A stretch of DNA of 64,000 nt from DATGKG01 sp963851325 (GCA_963851325.1 CAWKOR010000001.1:1178001-1242000), one strand, 5' to 3'. Positions 45,811 through 55,311 are shown, numbered from the stretch's first letter. Made by a program: numbers and translations. Notes: generated by a model from the sequence alone, not told the origin.

Positions 45811-48051
45811 TTAGCGGATCGCGAGATTGGCGGCACCAGCCCGATTCACGGCGAAATCATGGATGGTTTTTGAAAGCGCCTCGGTGCCGCTGGTCGGAGT
45901 GGCGCACGCCGTTCCCGCGCATACGAATGCCAGCGGCGCCTCGCTATGCGCCGCAACATCGATCATAGCTTTCATAGCATCCGGCAGAACTGTTGCATTG
46001 TCACCGGCAGCAATCCTGGCGACGACTTTTCCGGGACGATACGTCGCAAGCGCCATCTTCCATAGCTGCGCCGTCCGCGGATCCTGGTCTCGGCCGGCGA
46101 TCGCCACCACTGCTTCTCCGTTGGCGAGTTCCTCCAACGCGAGGCCGAGTTCCCCGTTGTTCGGCCCGGCGAAGCTGCCGATTCGACTGGAGGCGGGATG
46201 CAGCAACTGCTCCGCCTTCGCCCGGTACCCCACGTCTGAAGTCAAGGCTGCCAGCGCCTGAAAGTTCCGAGCGGCAAACGCTTGAATCGAGGGCATCGGG
46301 TCATCGTAAAAGACCTGCGCGAGCGGCGCGGCTTGCGTGAGCACCGTTCCGGGGGTAGCCGGCGCGCGGCCCTTCAGGAGTCCGGTCGCAGAATCACGGA
46401 ACTCTTCAAACACCAACGTCCCCAGCGAAGACGCGCGGTCGAGGTATTTGCGGTCGCCACTGGCCTGATACGCATCGAGCATCGCACTGGTCATGTAAAC
46501 CTGATCCGCGGCGAGACCCGGAACGCTGGGCTTTCCATGATCGAGCACGTGATAGAAGCTGCCATCGACGCGGCGCGCGTGCGCATAGAGGTAATCGAGA
46601 TTATCCAGCGCAGTCCGTTTGAGTTCCTCGTCGCCAAGAGCTTCCGATGCGGTGAGGTATGCCGACGCCATCAGCGCGTTTCGATCGATGAGAACGCTAG
46701 TATCGACCTGGGGTTCGCGACGCTTCGCTCTTGCCGCCCGCATTTGTTTCGATGCTCGTTCAAGCGCGATGCGCGCCTCCGCCGTGGTGATGTGCAACTT
46801 CGGCGCGATGTCGTCGGGAGACATCGCATCGCGCAAGACGATCCTCCCATCCGGTGCTCGCCCCGGCTCGTTAGTGAAGCCGAAATGCATCAAAGCGGCC
46901 GAGAGTTCCCGACCCTTCAGCAAGTGGCGCACCTCGTCTTCGGTCCAGGTGTAGTAGCTGCCATCGTCGCCAGCGAACGAGTCGGCATCCTGATGCGCGT
47001 AGAAGGTGTGCGACTTGGCATCGAGCATGACGGCGTTGACGTAGCCGGCGATCGATTTTGCGATGCGCGCGAAGTCTTCGTCGTGCGTCACTTCGTAAGC
47101 TTGTGCGTAGGACTTCAGCGCCATCGCCTGGTCATAGGCCATCTTCTCGAAGTGCGGGACCCGCCATTTCGGATCCACCGAGTAGCGATGAAATCCACCG
47201 CCGAGCTGGTCGTAGACACCTCCGGCCGCGATCATTTTCAGCCTGGTCGCCGCGGCCGCGGTAGACTCCGGTTGACCAAAAAATCCGGCCGCGAGGAGCA
47301 GCCTGACCGCCGGGAAGTCGTAGAAGCTGGCACCCTCACCGCGCCCTTGGGCCTGTGCGACGAATGCGAACCTGGTGTTCTTGACGATGTCGTTGCGAAT
47401 TTCATCGTTTGAGTTGCTCTTCGATCCGTCAGCTATGTCCGCAGCGCTCACTTTCGCAGCGATTTCATGCGCCAATTTGTCGAATTTTGGATCGATTGCG
47501 TAGGCTTCCTTGACCCGGTCCAGAACCCACAGCATCCCGCGATGCTCTTTCGAATTGGGAGGCAAGTATCCCGCGATTAGCAGCGGCGCGCCGTCCGGCG
47601 TGGCGAAGCAGGTGAGCGGCCATCCTCCAACGCTGAAGTTCTGCGCGGCGACCTGGTAATAACCGTCAATGTCGGGGCGTTCGTCGGTGTCGACCTTCAC
47701 CGGCACGAAGTAGTCATTCACCATCGCCGCCACCTTCGCATCCGCGTAGGTCGTCTGATCCATCACATGGCACCAGTGACACCAGACCGCGCCGATATCG
47801 ATCAGCATGGGGCGCTTGAGCTTGCGCGCGAGCGTGAACGTCGCCGCATTCCATGGCTGCCACCGAATCGGTCCAGCGGCGGCCTCGCGCAGGTAGAGAC
47901 TCGGGGAGTCTTTCAATGCGTGCGCGGGAAGAACATCGCGCGCAGACGAGGTTTGCTCCGCCGCCAGCTTGCCGGCGACCGTGAGCAGGGCGAGGCAAAA
48001 GATCGCGATCGCGAGCGACAATTTTGCAACCGCAACGTTTCGCGTTGACAT
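45811..48051 (-). CDS. Secreted DUF255/thioredoxin-fold protein (YyaL-like)
   Basis: A 746-residue protein starting at the ATG at 48051, which gives MSTRNVAVAKLSLAIAIFCL, a signal peptide or anchor. The first domain is a thioredoxin-like DUF255 module with the motif AVWCHWCHVMDQTTY (CxxC) and FVPVKVDTDERPDIDGYYQ, and a large alpha-helical toroid follows with GGVYDQLGGGFHRYSVD, FEKMAYDQA and YYTWTEDEV. The order matches the YyaL/SPATA20 class, which is usually cytoplasmic; here it is exported or membrane-tethered. An upstream extension in the same frame to 48273 is less likely, because it would bury the signal peptide. It is divergent from the CAP-domain gene. Confidence 0.85.
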   Translation of the reverse strand: MSTRNVAVAKLSLAIAIFCLALLTVAGKLAAEQTSSARDVLPAHALKDSPSLYLREAAAGPIRWQPWNAATFTLARKLKRPMLIDIGAVWCHWCHVMDQTTYADAKVAAMVNDYFVPVKVDTDERPDIDGYYQVAAQNFSVGGWPLTCFATPDGAPLLIAGYLPPNSKEHRGMLWVLDRVKEAYAIDPKFDKLAHEIAAKVSAADIADGSKSNSNDEIRNDIVKNTRFAFVAQAQGRGEGASFYDFPAVRLLLAAGFFGQPESTAAAATRLKMIAAGGVYDQLGGGFHRYSVDPKWRVPHFEKMAYDQAMALKSYAQAYEVTHDEDFARIAKSIAGYVNAVMLDAKSHTFYAHQDADSFAGDDGSYYTWTEDEVRHLLKGRELSAALMHFGFTNEPGRAPDGRIVLRDAMSPDDIAPKLHITTAEARIALERASKQMRAARAKRREPQVDTSVLIDRNALMASAYLTASEALGDEELKRTALDNLDYLYAHARRVDGSFYHVLDHGKPSVPGLAADQVYMTSAMLDAYQASGDRKYLDRASSLGTLVFEEFRDSATGLLKGRAPATPGTVLTQAAPLAQVFYDDPMPSIQAFAARNFQALAALTSDVGYRAKAEQLLHPASSRIGSFAGPNNGELGLALEELANGEAVVAIAGRDQDPRTAQLWKMALATYRPGKVVARIAAGDNATVLPDAMKAMIDVAAHSEAPLAFVCAGTACATPTSGTEALSKTIHDFAVNRAGAANLAIR

Positions 48052-48250
48052 ATCTGCGGGCGCGCGATAGCTGAGAATCGGCGCACGAAGCACGCGAATG
48101 CGGCCAGCTATTTGTGGTTGCGATGGTGATTCGAGTTTCACAGCAGTTGAAAACCTTGTCCGGGTGCGACGGGTTCCTCGCATGAAGACATCTTCCGCTA
48201 CCGGCCGCGGGGCTGCCAGACGACCAAGGGGACCCGCCAAAATCATTCCG

Positions 48251-48790
48251 ATGCGGACCCCCAGGGTGGTCAAGCGCCGGCGCGCGCTGCAGGCCGGAAT
48301 CGGGGTAGTCGTAACCGCGCTGCTGGCTGCTATTTCGATGCGCGTGTACCTGACGCGTCACGCCCCGCCCTCGCCCGAGGAAATGGCCGGCGTCAGTGAG
48401 CCCGAAGCGGATATCATAAAACAGGTGAATGACGAGCGCCTGCGACGAGGCCTGAAAGTGCTGAAGTTCTCGCCACGACTCGCGGTGGTCGCGCGCGGGC
48501 ATAGCTACGATATGGCGATTCGGCACTATCGCGACCACAACAGTCCCGAGGGCAGCACTCCCGCCGATCGCGTCCGTGGGGTCGGCGTCGAGTGCAAGGC
48601 AGTGGGCGAGAACATCTATGTTGACGACTACCACAAGCTGGAATCGCTCGGTGCCCGCGCGCTGAAGGGATGGCTCGAGAGCCCCGAGCATCGCACCAAC
48701 CTGCTCTCACCCGACTTTGTCGAAACCGGCATCGGCATTGCTCGGTCCAATGACGGCATGACCTACGTAACGCAGGATTTTGTCCGCTAA
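48251..48790 (+). CDS. CAP (SCP/PR1) domain protein, membrane-anchored
   Basis: A protein of about 179 residues from the ATG at 48251. The basic start MRTPRVVKRRRALQAG leads into a hydrophobic anchor (VVVTALLAAISMRVYL). The CAP domain follows with ADIIKQVNDERLRRGLKVLK, LAVVARGHSYDMAIRHYRDH then NSPEGSTPADRVRGVG, and ends with VETGIGIARSNDGMTYVTQD. The two CAP histidines (HSYDM region and YRDHNSPEG) and the Glu in VGENIYVD are present. The frame is open upstream to 48098, so longer starts at 48182 or 48098 exist, but they place a long unstructured stretch before the anchor. Its end overlaps the methyltransferase start by 11 bases. CAP proteins act outside the cytoplasm. Confidence 0.8.
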   Translation: MRTPRVVKRRRALQAGIGVVVTALLAAISMRVYLTRHAPPSPEEMAGVSEPEADIIKQVNDERLRRGLKVLKFSPRLAVVARGHSYDMAIRHYRDHNSPEGSTPADRVRGVGVECKAVGENIYVDDYHKLESLGARALKGWLESPEHRTNLLSPDFVETGIGIARSNDGMTYVTQDFVR

Positions 48791-49809
48791 CGATTCAGGC
48801 TCCCGCCAATTGGGCTTCGCCGAGATCGCCGCGATGGCGGGCGGTCACGCGGAAGCCCGCGCGATTCAAGTCGCGTTGAAGGTGGGGCTCTTCGAGGCTC
48901 TGTCGAAAGGTCAGCTCGATGAAGTTTCGCTCGCGGGCGAGATCAAGTCTGAGACGCGAGCAACGGGACTCCTCGCAAATGCGCTTGTGGCGCTGGGCCT
49001 ACTCGATAAGAACGAAGGACGGTTCGCGCTGAGAGACTCCGCGAGGCGTTACCTGCTGCGCGATTCCGGCGACTACCTCGGCGGCATGATTCTGTTCGAT
49101 GCCGGCTTATGGGACGTGTGGGGCCATTTGGAAAACTCGATTCGCACCGGAGCTCCCGCGCGTACGCCTGACATGTTCCAGAGCACTCCCGAGGATACTG
49201 CAGCGATTTATCTGTGCGATGGACTCGCTGGTGCGCGCGCGTGGCGATGCTTCATGGGTCGCTGACAACCTCGATCTGAGCGAGGTGGCGAGCATCGCGG
49301 ACCTCGGCGGCGGGCCAGGTACCTACATCGCGGCGATGCTGAAGCGTTGGCCCCATCTGCGCGCCTCAATCTGGGATCTTCCCGCTACGCTCGAGGTCGC
49401 GCGGAAAGTACTTGCGGAACGTGAGCCGCTGGTTCAGGATCGCGTCGTCCTCGTCACGGTGGACTATTTGCGCGACCAACTGCCGCAAGGTTCGGACATG
49501 ATCTTCATGTCGAACATCATTCATAGCGAGTCGGAAGCCACCAATCTCACGCTGATGAAAAAATGCTTCGATGCGCTCGGCCGGGGCGGAACGCTGATCG
49601 TCAAGGACCACATCATGAATCGCGAGCTGACGGAGCCGGGGGCGGGCGCGGTGTTCGCGCTGTATCTGCTGCTGACCACGCATGGGCGCGACTTCAGCTT
49701 CGATGAGGTATGCTGGTGGATGCGCGAGGCTGGATTCCGCGACATCGAGGAGCGGGTGCTTCCCAATCCGCCATTCACATCGTCAATGGTGATCGCGCAT
49801 AAAGTATGA
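48780..49809 (+). CDS. SAM-dependent O-methyltransferase (frameshifted)
   Basis: A methyltransferase of the hydroxyneurosporene/acetylserotonin O-methyltransferase type, about 342 residues once joined. The first frame (48780-49265) has the N-terminal winged-helix dimer domain (QVALKVGLFEAL, LANALVALGLLDKNEGRF). The second frame (ending 49809) has the SAM site ADLGGGPGTYIAAML and the catalytic region DMIFMSNIIHS, GTLIVKDHIMN. The transition, at about 49213-49216, needs removal of one base; both sides are intact, so the break is recent, an assembly indel, or real. The start is TTG after AGGA, overlapping the CAP gene. Substrates of the family are phenolic or carotenoid-like; none can be assigned. 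Confidence 0.85.
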
Positions 49810-50429
49810 TGCGAGCAAAATTCTCCTTCGCGCTATCGTTTGCACAGCGCATCGCGATCACCTTTGCGACGGCGCTATGGTTTTTGTCGATGCCAGGGTG
49901 CTCATCCATGAGCAGCTTCTCAGGATCGTCGCATGGAACTGAGACGCTGCCGATATCGCCGGAAGCGACGGCCGTGGCCAACTCGCAAAGCCAGCAGCCC
50001 AGCACCGACAAAGATGATGACAAAGAGCTGAAGTGCGAGCAGATGGTGCGCAACCCGCCCGGCATCGAGGAGATTCGCCGCACGCCCCAGTTGGGAATCG
50101 AATCGCGAGAGATTCGCGTCGAACGCACGCAAGACAGCTATCGATGGGTGGTATATCGCTCCAAGGGCAGTGCGCCCGATGGATGGCGCCAGCAGAACAG
50201 CCTGGACAAGCTGCACTTCAATCCGGCGCTGCAATTCCTACTGCCAGATAAGAAATCACAATACCTCGCTTATGCGCCGAGCATTGCGGAGACGCCGCAG
50301 GACAGTGAGCAGATGATGAGCATTGCTGACAACTTCGGGCAGAAGGTGGGAACCTTCGAATGGAACGGCAGACATTACACCTACACGGTTGCCAAACATC
50401 TGCCATGCTTTCCGGAGCCCGAGGAATAG
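49806..50429 (+). CDS. Lipoprotein of unknown function
   Basis: A 207-residue predicted lipoprotein with an N-terminal hydrophobic stretch ending MPGCSS (Cys32), although the lipobox residue at -3 is Met, not Leu. A Ser/Glu/Asp-rich spacer is followed by a small mixed domain (ESREIRVERTQDSYRWVVYR, KLHFNPALQFLLP). I do not recognise it. It overlaps the methyltransferase stop by four bases (ATGA) and is followed by an MBL-fold hydrolase after nine bases, so it is part of that operon. Confidence 0.6.
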   Translation: MMRAKFSFALSFAQRIAITFATALWFLSMPGCSSMSSFSGSSHGTETLPISPEATAVANSQSQQPSTDKDDDKELKCEQMVRNPPGIEEIRRTPQLGIESREIRVERTQDSYRWVVYRSKGSAPDGWRQQNSLDKLHFNPALQFLLPDKKSQYLAYAPSIAETPQDSEQMMSIADNFGQKVGTFEWNGRHYTYTVAKHLPCFPEPEE

Positions 50430-50438
50430 GCATGCGGG

Positions 50439-51377
50439 ATGAGTCGTCATCATCGTGGAATAGCCATCGTCGCGCTCTCGGTTGGGCTGGCGATCTTCGC
50501 AACTGCGCTCGCGGATAATCCAATGCCTCCGACAATCAAACCAAATCCGGCCGGATGGCCTCACGATCGCATAACCGTATCGAACCTCGGCCATGCCTCC
50601 TTGCTGATGAACTTCCTGGGCGTTCAAGTGATCACGGACCCCTCGCTGTTCGATCGCGTGGGACTGGCGTTCGACTCGATTTTCACTGTCGGTCCGAAAC
50701 GCTGGAGTCCGCCGCCACTCGCTCCAGCCGATCTGCAGGACGTGCAACTCATTCTGATCACCCACGCACACATGGATCATCTTGATATTCCGTCGCTTAA
50801 AGCGCTGCCAAAGACCGCGACCGTGGTCGCGTGCGACAAGTGCTCTCGCATCATCAAGCCGCTGGGCTTCACTGATGTGCGCGAACTTAAATGGGGTGAA
50901 AGTACCGACTTTTCCGGGCTGAAGATCACGGCGATGGGCGCGCACCATTGGGGTAAGCGCTGGCCACCATTTGGTACCGACTACGGCTTCGACAGCTTCG
51001 TACTCGAAAAAGACGGGCATCGAATGTTGCTGGCGTGCGACAGTGCGTACACCGATCTCTTCGGCGCATTGAAAGAGAATCCGCCCGAAGTCGCAGTCTT
51101 CTCCATTACTGCCTACGATCCTTGGATCTGGAATCACGCGAACCCGGAGCAGGTGTGGTCAATGTTCCAACAGACCGGCGCTACCTACCTGCTGCCCATA
51201 CATTGGGGAACTTTCAAGCTGGGCAGAGAGCCGATGGATGAGCCGATGAGCCGACTCATCACCGCGGCAGGCTCTGAAAGCGATCGCATTGTGCTGCGCG
51301 AGATCGGCGGGACCTGGACGTTGCCCGAATCCGCGAAACTTCGCGAGGCGCGGGCGGTCAGTGGCTCGCGCCACTAG
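50439..51377 (+). CDS. Exported MBL-fold metal-dependent hydrolase
   Basis: A 312-residue metallo-beta-lactamase-fold protein with a signal peptide (ATALA before DNPMPP). The metal motif is THAHMDHLD (H-x-H-x-D-H), further ligands are in GAHHWG, LLACDSAYTDLF and PIHWGTFKLG. The ordering and spacing resemble the UlaG/NAPE-PLD class of phosphodiesterases. It would act in the periplasm. It ends sharing the tetranucleotide CTAG with the stop of the VWA-protein gene on the opposite strand. Confidence 0.88.
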   Translation: MSRHHRGIAIVALSVGLAIFATALADNPMPPTIKPNPAGWPHDRITVSNLGHASLLMNFLGVQVITDPSLFDRVGLAFDSIFTVGPKRWSPPPLAPADLQDVQLILITHAHMDHLDIPSLKALPKTATVVACDKCSRIIKPLGFTDVRELKWGESTDFSGLKITAMGAHHWGKRWPPFGTDYGFDSFVLEKDGHRMLLACDSAYTDLFGALKENPPEVAVFSITAYDPWIWNHANPEQVWSMFQQTGATYLLPIHWGTFKLGREPMDEPMSRLITAAGSESDRIVLREIGGTWTLPESAKLREARAVSGSRH

Positions 51378-52969
51378 CCGCGTTTTTTCTTCTTCGCGAG
51401 GTAGTCGACCAGCATATATTCGCCCAGATGATCGGGACGCGTGTATAGTGCGCGGCCGCGATTGATCTGCGTCATTTTCTCAACGAAAGCGCGCAGGCTC
51501 GGCGAATCGTCAAGCATGAAGGTGTTGATGGTGATGCCCTTGCGCGTCACCCGCTCTACTTCCTTCAGGGTTTCCTGCGCGGCGCGCATGCTGATCCCGC
51601 CGAATGACAGCGGCCACTCGCAGTAGAGCCGTTTGTTCAGAAAGTATGCGGTGGGCTGACCGTCTGTAATTACGATGATCTGCTGATTGCGGGATGGATG
51701 ACGATTCAGCATGTCCGATGCGAGGCGAAGTCCGTCCTGCAGATTGGTAAACGGATCGCCCATGTTCCAGGACGCCTCGGGGAGATCCTTCAGCTTGAGT
51801 TCGACAGCACGGGTGAAGAATCCGACGATCGCGAAAAAATCGCGCGGGAACTTCGAACGGATCAGCGTCTCCATCGCCATCGCGACTTTCTTCGCCGCCG
51901 CGAAACGCCCTTCCCAACTCATCGACCACGACATGTCGAGGCATAGCACCGTCGACGATGAACTGCCGTAGTCGTTTTCGTATATCTCGAAATCGTCGGG
52001 GCTGAGCTGCAACGGAACTCCGGGCTTGCGAGCGAGTGCCTTCTTCAGCGTGCCGACCAGGTTGAGGTTGAGCGGATCGCCGTATGCGTAGGTCTTGGTC
52101 TCGTCGGGACGAATCTCGGTGACACCGCGATGGTCCGTAGTGTGGCTGCCGGCGCGGTCCTTGAGCAGGCTCTGGAAAATGTCGCGCAGCGCGAGTTGGC
52201 CGATCCTGCGCACGCCCTTGGGCGAGAGCTGCGAGTGCTCACCCTTCGGCATCAGGTAGCCCGAGTTGTTAAGCAGCACCATCACCTGCTTGAGATTCTT
52301 GAAGTCCTGCATCGCCTGCTGCCCGAGCATCTGCTGCAGGTCTTCCATCGAAATGGTGTCGAAGTTCCCCGACATCAGGTCTTGCTCGAGCTGACGCATC
52401 CGTTCCATCTCTTTCATCAGGTCGAGCGACTGTTGGTAGTTCAGGCTCTTTGGCCCATGAAAAAGGTGCTGATTGCGATCCTTGAAATTCTCGAGGTCGC
52501 GGATGTTTTCGTATTCCTCGAGCAGTTGGTCGAATGCTTCTTTGGCGTCCTGGTCTTCGAAGTCGTAACTTTCGAGCTTGCGGATGGCTTCCGAAAGCTT
52601 GCGCGGCATCTTGCTCAGCTCGCGATTCTTATCCTCGATGCCGGGCTTCTTGCCCTTGAGCGAGTCGAGCGTTTTGCGCTCCTGGTCGAGGATGTCCTCG
52701 AGCTTCTGCTCCATCTCGGAGAGCGCATTCTTGAGGTTGACCTCGCGATACTTCTCGCGCATCTCCTGGCGAAGCTGCTCGATAAACTCGTCGAGGCCCA
52801 TCACGCGCATCCCGTCGAAGTCCATCCCCTGACGCATCATCCAGTCCATCGCCTGGCGAATGTCGTCAGTATACGAGAGGTACTCCGCGAGCTTCTCAAA
52901 CACCTTGTCGGCGTCGAGCCGCAGTTGCTGAGTGCCGTCCCATTGGGTGTATCGCAGGATGGTGCCCAT
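51374..52969 (-). CDS. VWA-domain protein (partner of MoxR-type ATPase)
   Basis: A 531-residue protein with a C-terminal von Willebrand A domain, whose metal-ion-dependent site is visible as CLDMSWSMSWEG (D-x-S-x-S), with further IVITDGQPTAYF. The N-terminal 300 residues are helical and charged, with coiled-coil features (REMREKYREVNLKNALSEME). The gene starts 26 bases after the stop of the MoxR-like ATPase. Such ATPase-VWA pairs act as chaperone-like machines for metal insertion or complex assembly. The partner complex is unknown. Confidence 0.88.
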   Translation of the reverse strand: MGTILRYTQWDGTQQLRLDADKVFEKLAEYLSYTDDIRQAMDWMMRQGMDFDGMRVMGLDEFIEQLRQEMREKYREVNLKNALSEMEQKLEDILDQERKTLDSLKGKKPGIEDKNRELSKMPRKLSEAIRKLESYDFEDQDAKEAFDQLLEEYENIRDLENFKDRNQHLFHGPKSLNYQQSLDLMKEMERMRQLEQDLMSGNFDTISMEDLQQMLGQQAMQDFKNLKQVMVLLNNSGYLMPKGEHSQLSPKGVRRIGQLALRDIFQSLLKDRAGSHTTDHRGVTEIRPDETKTYAYGDPLNLNLVGTLKKALARKPGVPLQLSPDDFEIYENDYGSSSSTVLCLDMSWSMSWEGRFAAAKKVAMAMETLIRSKFPRDFFAIVGFFTRAVELKLKDLPEASWNMGDPFTNLQDGLRLASDMLNRHPSRNQQIIVITDGQPTAYFLNKRLYCEWPLSFGGISMRAAQETLKEVERVTRKGITINTFMLDDSPSLRAFVEKMTQINRGRALYTRPDHLGEYMLVDYLAKKKKRG

Positions 52970-52995
52970 GATTACTGATTCAGCAGACTGTTCCG

Positions 52996-54411
52996 TCAGG
53001 CATGGTACGAGAAACGTCCGCCCTCGCGATCCTTGTTGAGCTTCTGATGCAGATGCAATCCCTCGAAAATCAGTTCACTCGCAGCCGCCATCAGGCCCGG
53101 TGTTTCGAACGGTCCGAGCGACAGGATCGATTCGCGCAAACCCTCGACCTCGCGAATCGGCTCGGTGTAGTCGGACGAGGGCGCGGTGTCGGAAACCTCG
53201 ACTCCCCATCCGCCCTCGAAATAGTTGCTGACTTTCTTAAGCTGCGGATCGTCCATCTTGAAATAGCGATCGAAGGTCTTCAGCACCGCGCGATTGATCA
53301 GGCGCTCGATGAGATCGCCTTCCTTTTTGTCCTCGCCGACGTATTCCAGTTCAATCTTGCCGGCCGTCGAGGCGTACAGAGAATGGAGGTCCGACACGCG
53401 CGGAACTATTTCGTTGTCGCCGTTAATCACCGCGCGCTTTTCCGCATTGGAAAGTATCGATTCGAAGTTGTTAATCGATACACGCACCGACACGCCCGAG
53501 CTCTGATTAATCTCGTTGGAGCCGCGCGCCTCGAACGTAATCTGCGCGATAATCTCCTTGATGAACTGCGGCACCCGCAGCGCCATGCCGGATTCTGGAG
53601 GCATCGTGGCCTCCTGCTCCATTACCGCGATTTCGTGCTCCAGCGTCTTTGGATAGTGGGTGCGAATCTGAATGTCGAAGCGATCCTTCAGCGGTGTAAT
53701 GATCCGCCCGCGCGAAGTGTAGTCTTCCGGGTTCGCGCTCGCGACAAAAATCACATCGATGGGCAGCCGAATCTTGTAGCCCTTAATCTGGACGTCCTTC
53801 TCTTCCATCAAATTGAACAAACCGACCTGGACCTTCTCGGTCAGGTCCGGCAGCTCATTGATGGCGAAGATGCCGCGATTGATGCGGGGGATCAGTCCGT
53901 AGTGAATGGTCTCTTCATTGGCGAGGTAGCGCCCCTCCGCCACCTTGATCGGATCGATTTCGCCGATCAGGTCGGCCACCGAAACATCGGGCGTCGCAAG
54001 CTTTTCGGCGTAGCGATGGTCGCGACCGATCCATTCGATCTCAAGTTCATCACCCTGCTCTATCTTGAGCCGGCGGCAGCGCTGGCAAATCGGCGCAGTT
54101 GGATCGTCGTTGATCTCGCATCCTTTGATTGCCGGCACGTATTCGTCGAGGAACAGCGCCAGCGATCTGATGATGCGGGATTTCGCCTGCCCGCGTTCGC
54201 CCAGGAACACCATGTGATGCCCTGCCAGCACGCCGTTCTCGATTTCCGGCAGCACGCTTTCATCGTACCCGATGATTCCCGGCATGATGCGCTCTTTGTT
54301 GCGTAAGAGCACCAGCAGGTTATCGCGCATCTCGATTCTGACCGGTTTTACTTTATAGCCGGCGCTGTTGAGTTCGCCGAAGGTGTGCAATTTGAGCAGA
54401 TTTTGATCCAT
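52996..54411 (-). CDS. MoxR/Mg-chelatase-like AAA+ ATPase
   Basis: A 471-residue AAA+ protein. Walker A is GERGQAKSR (about 92-100) and the Walker B region reads GIFAINELPDL, with Asn-Glu instead of Asp-Glu, a variant that seems typical of this subfamily. Sensor 1 is FVASANPEDYTSRGRI, and a CxxC pair lies in PICQRCRRLK. The helical lid follows to residue 471. With the downstream VWA gene it forms a MoxR-VWA pair, known for maturation of metal enzymes or complexes. It is transcribed with the conserved housekeeping block upstream. Confidence 0.9.
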   Translation of the reverse strand: MDQNLLKLHTFGELNSAGYKVKPVRIEMRDNLLVLLRNKERIMPGIIGYDESVLPEIENGVLAGHHMVFLGERGQAKSRIIRSLALFLDEYVPAIKGCEINDDPTAPICQRCRRLKIEQGDELEIEWIGRDHRYAEKLATPDVSVADLIGEIDPIKVAEGRYLANEETIHYGLIPRINRGIFAINELPDLTEKVQVGLFNLMEEKDVQIKGYKIRLPIDVIFVASANPEDYTSRGRIITPLKDRFDIQIRTHYPKTLEHEIAVMEQEATMPPESGMALRVPQFIKEIIAQITFEARGSNEINQSSGVSVRVSINNFESILSNAEKRAVINGDNEIVPRVSDLHSLYASTAGKIELEYVGEDKKEGDLIERLINRAVLKTFDRYFKMDDPQLKKVSNYFEGGWGVEVSDTAPSSDYTEPIREVEGLRESILSLGPFETPGLMAAASELIFEGLHLHQKLNKDREGGRFSYHA

Positions 54412-54458
54412 TTATATTCCGGCTGACGCCTATGCGATATTCCGGCAGATGCCTTTTA

Positions 54459-55040
54459 CTAGATTAGTTGAGCATCGATCGTTTTGAAAAGCGGCGCCAG
54501 CATCTTGAAGCTTGACTCCAGATGCTGCGACAACACCCGAGTCGAGGCTAGCACGGGCATGAAGTTGGTGTCGCCATCCCATCGAGGCACGATGTGCCAA
54601 TGCATGTGGTCGGCGATTCCCGCACCCGCGCTGCGCCCGAGATTCGCGCCGAGATTGAGACCCGAAGGATTGAGTGCCTTGCGCAGTTGCACGCAACATG
54701 CGGAAACCAGTTCCGTGATAACGCTCCGCTCGTCGCGTGCGAGAAGTTCGGGCGATGCGACGTGGCGGCGAGGCGCCACCATCAGATGTCCGTTGTTGTA
54801 TGGATAACGATTGAGCATCACCAGCGCATGTTTCCCCTGGTAGACTACCAGCCGCCGCTTGCGCTCGGATGCATCGAGTTTACCGAAGCAGAAGATGCAG
54901 GAATCCTGCTTGGCCCCAGCAGTCCTGATGTATTGATAGCGCCATGGCGCCCATAGCCGCAGCCCGTTGGCGCCGATGGTTTCGTCAACCGACGCGCTAT
55001 CGAGCGGCGCGCGGACGCGTTTTGGGAGCTTCCGCGCCAT
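54459..55040 (-). CDS. HIT-family nucleotide hydrolase/transferase
   Basis: A 193-residue histidine-triad protein with the signature HMHWHIVPRW (H-x-H-x-H) near residue 145, and a zinc-type CIFC near residue 50. The order APWRYQYI, CIFC, NRYPYNNGHLMVAPRRH is typical of Ap4A-phosphorylase-like HIT proteins of the HinT-like branch with a long N-terminus. They hydrolyse or transfer nucleotide-linked groups. The start overlaps the HU gene by 44 bases. Confidence 0.92.
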   Translation of the reverse strand: MARKLPKRVRAPLDSASVDETIGANGLRLWAPWRYQYIRTAGAKQDSCIFCFGKLDASERKRRLVVYQGKHALVMLNRYPYNNGHLMVAPRRHVASPELLARDERSVITELVSACCVQLRKALNPSGLNLGANLGRSAGAGIADHMHWHIVPRWDGDTNFMPVLASTRVLSQHLESSFKMLAPLFKTIDAQLI

Positions 55041-55311
55041 TAACTTCTAGTTTGAGTTCTTTGCCAGCGCGAAAGAATGGGATGCGTTTGGCTTCGATTT
55101 TAACCGCGGCTCCGGTTTTCGGATTACGTCCCTCGCGGGCCAGGCGCTTCTTTACTCCGAAACTTCCGAAGCCCCGTATCTCGATGCGCTCGCCGCTCGC
55201 CAATGCCTTGGCCATCTCATCGAACATCACGTTGACAATGGTCTCGGACTCGCGATAGGTGCACTTTCGATGCCGGGCCAGCAACTCCTCGATGATTCCG
55301 CGCTTGGTCAT
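54997..55311 (-). CDS. HU/IHF-family DNA-binding protein
   Basis: A 104-residue DNA-bending protein starting MTKRGIIEELLARHRKC. The signature GFGSFGVKKRLAREGRNPKTG carries the arm with the Pro that enters the minor groove. After rpsA this position is typical of ihfB, so it may be the IHF beta-like subunit, though HU cannot be excluded from sequence. Its C-terminus (EVNGAEAPKTRPRAAR) is a basic tail. It overlaps the start of the HIT gene by 44 bases and follows rpsA by 40 bases. Confidence 0.95.
   Translation of the reverse strand: MTKRGIIEELLARHRKCTYRESETIVNVMFDEMAKALASGERIEIRGFGSFGVKKRLAREGRNPKTGAAVKIEAKRIPFFRAGKELKLEVNGAEAPKTRPRAAR

Noticed and set aside
53002..54306. 434-codon frame opposite the MoxR-like ATPase
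   Set aside because: The minus-strand gene has clear AAA+ motifs. The plus frame has no recognisable domain.
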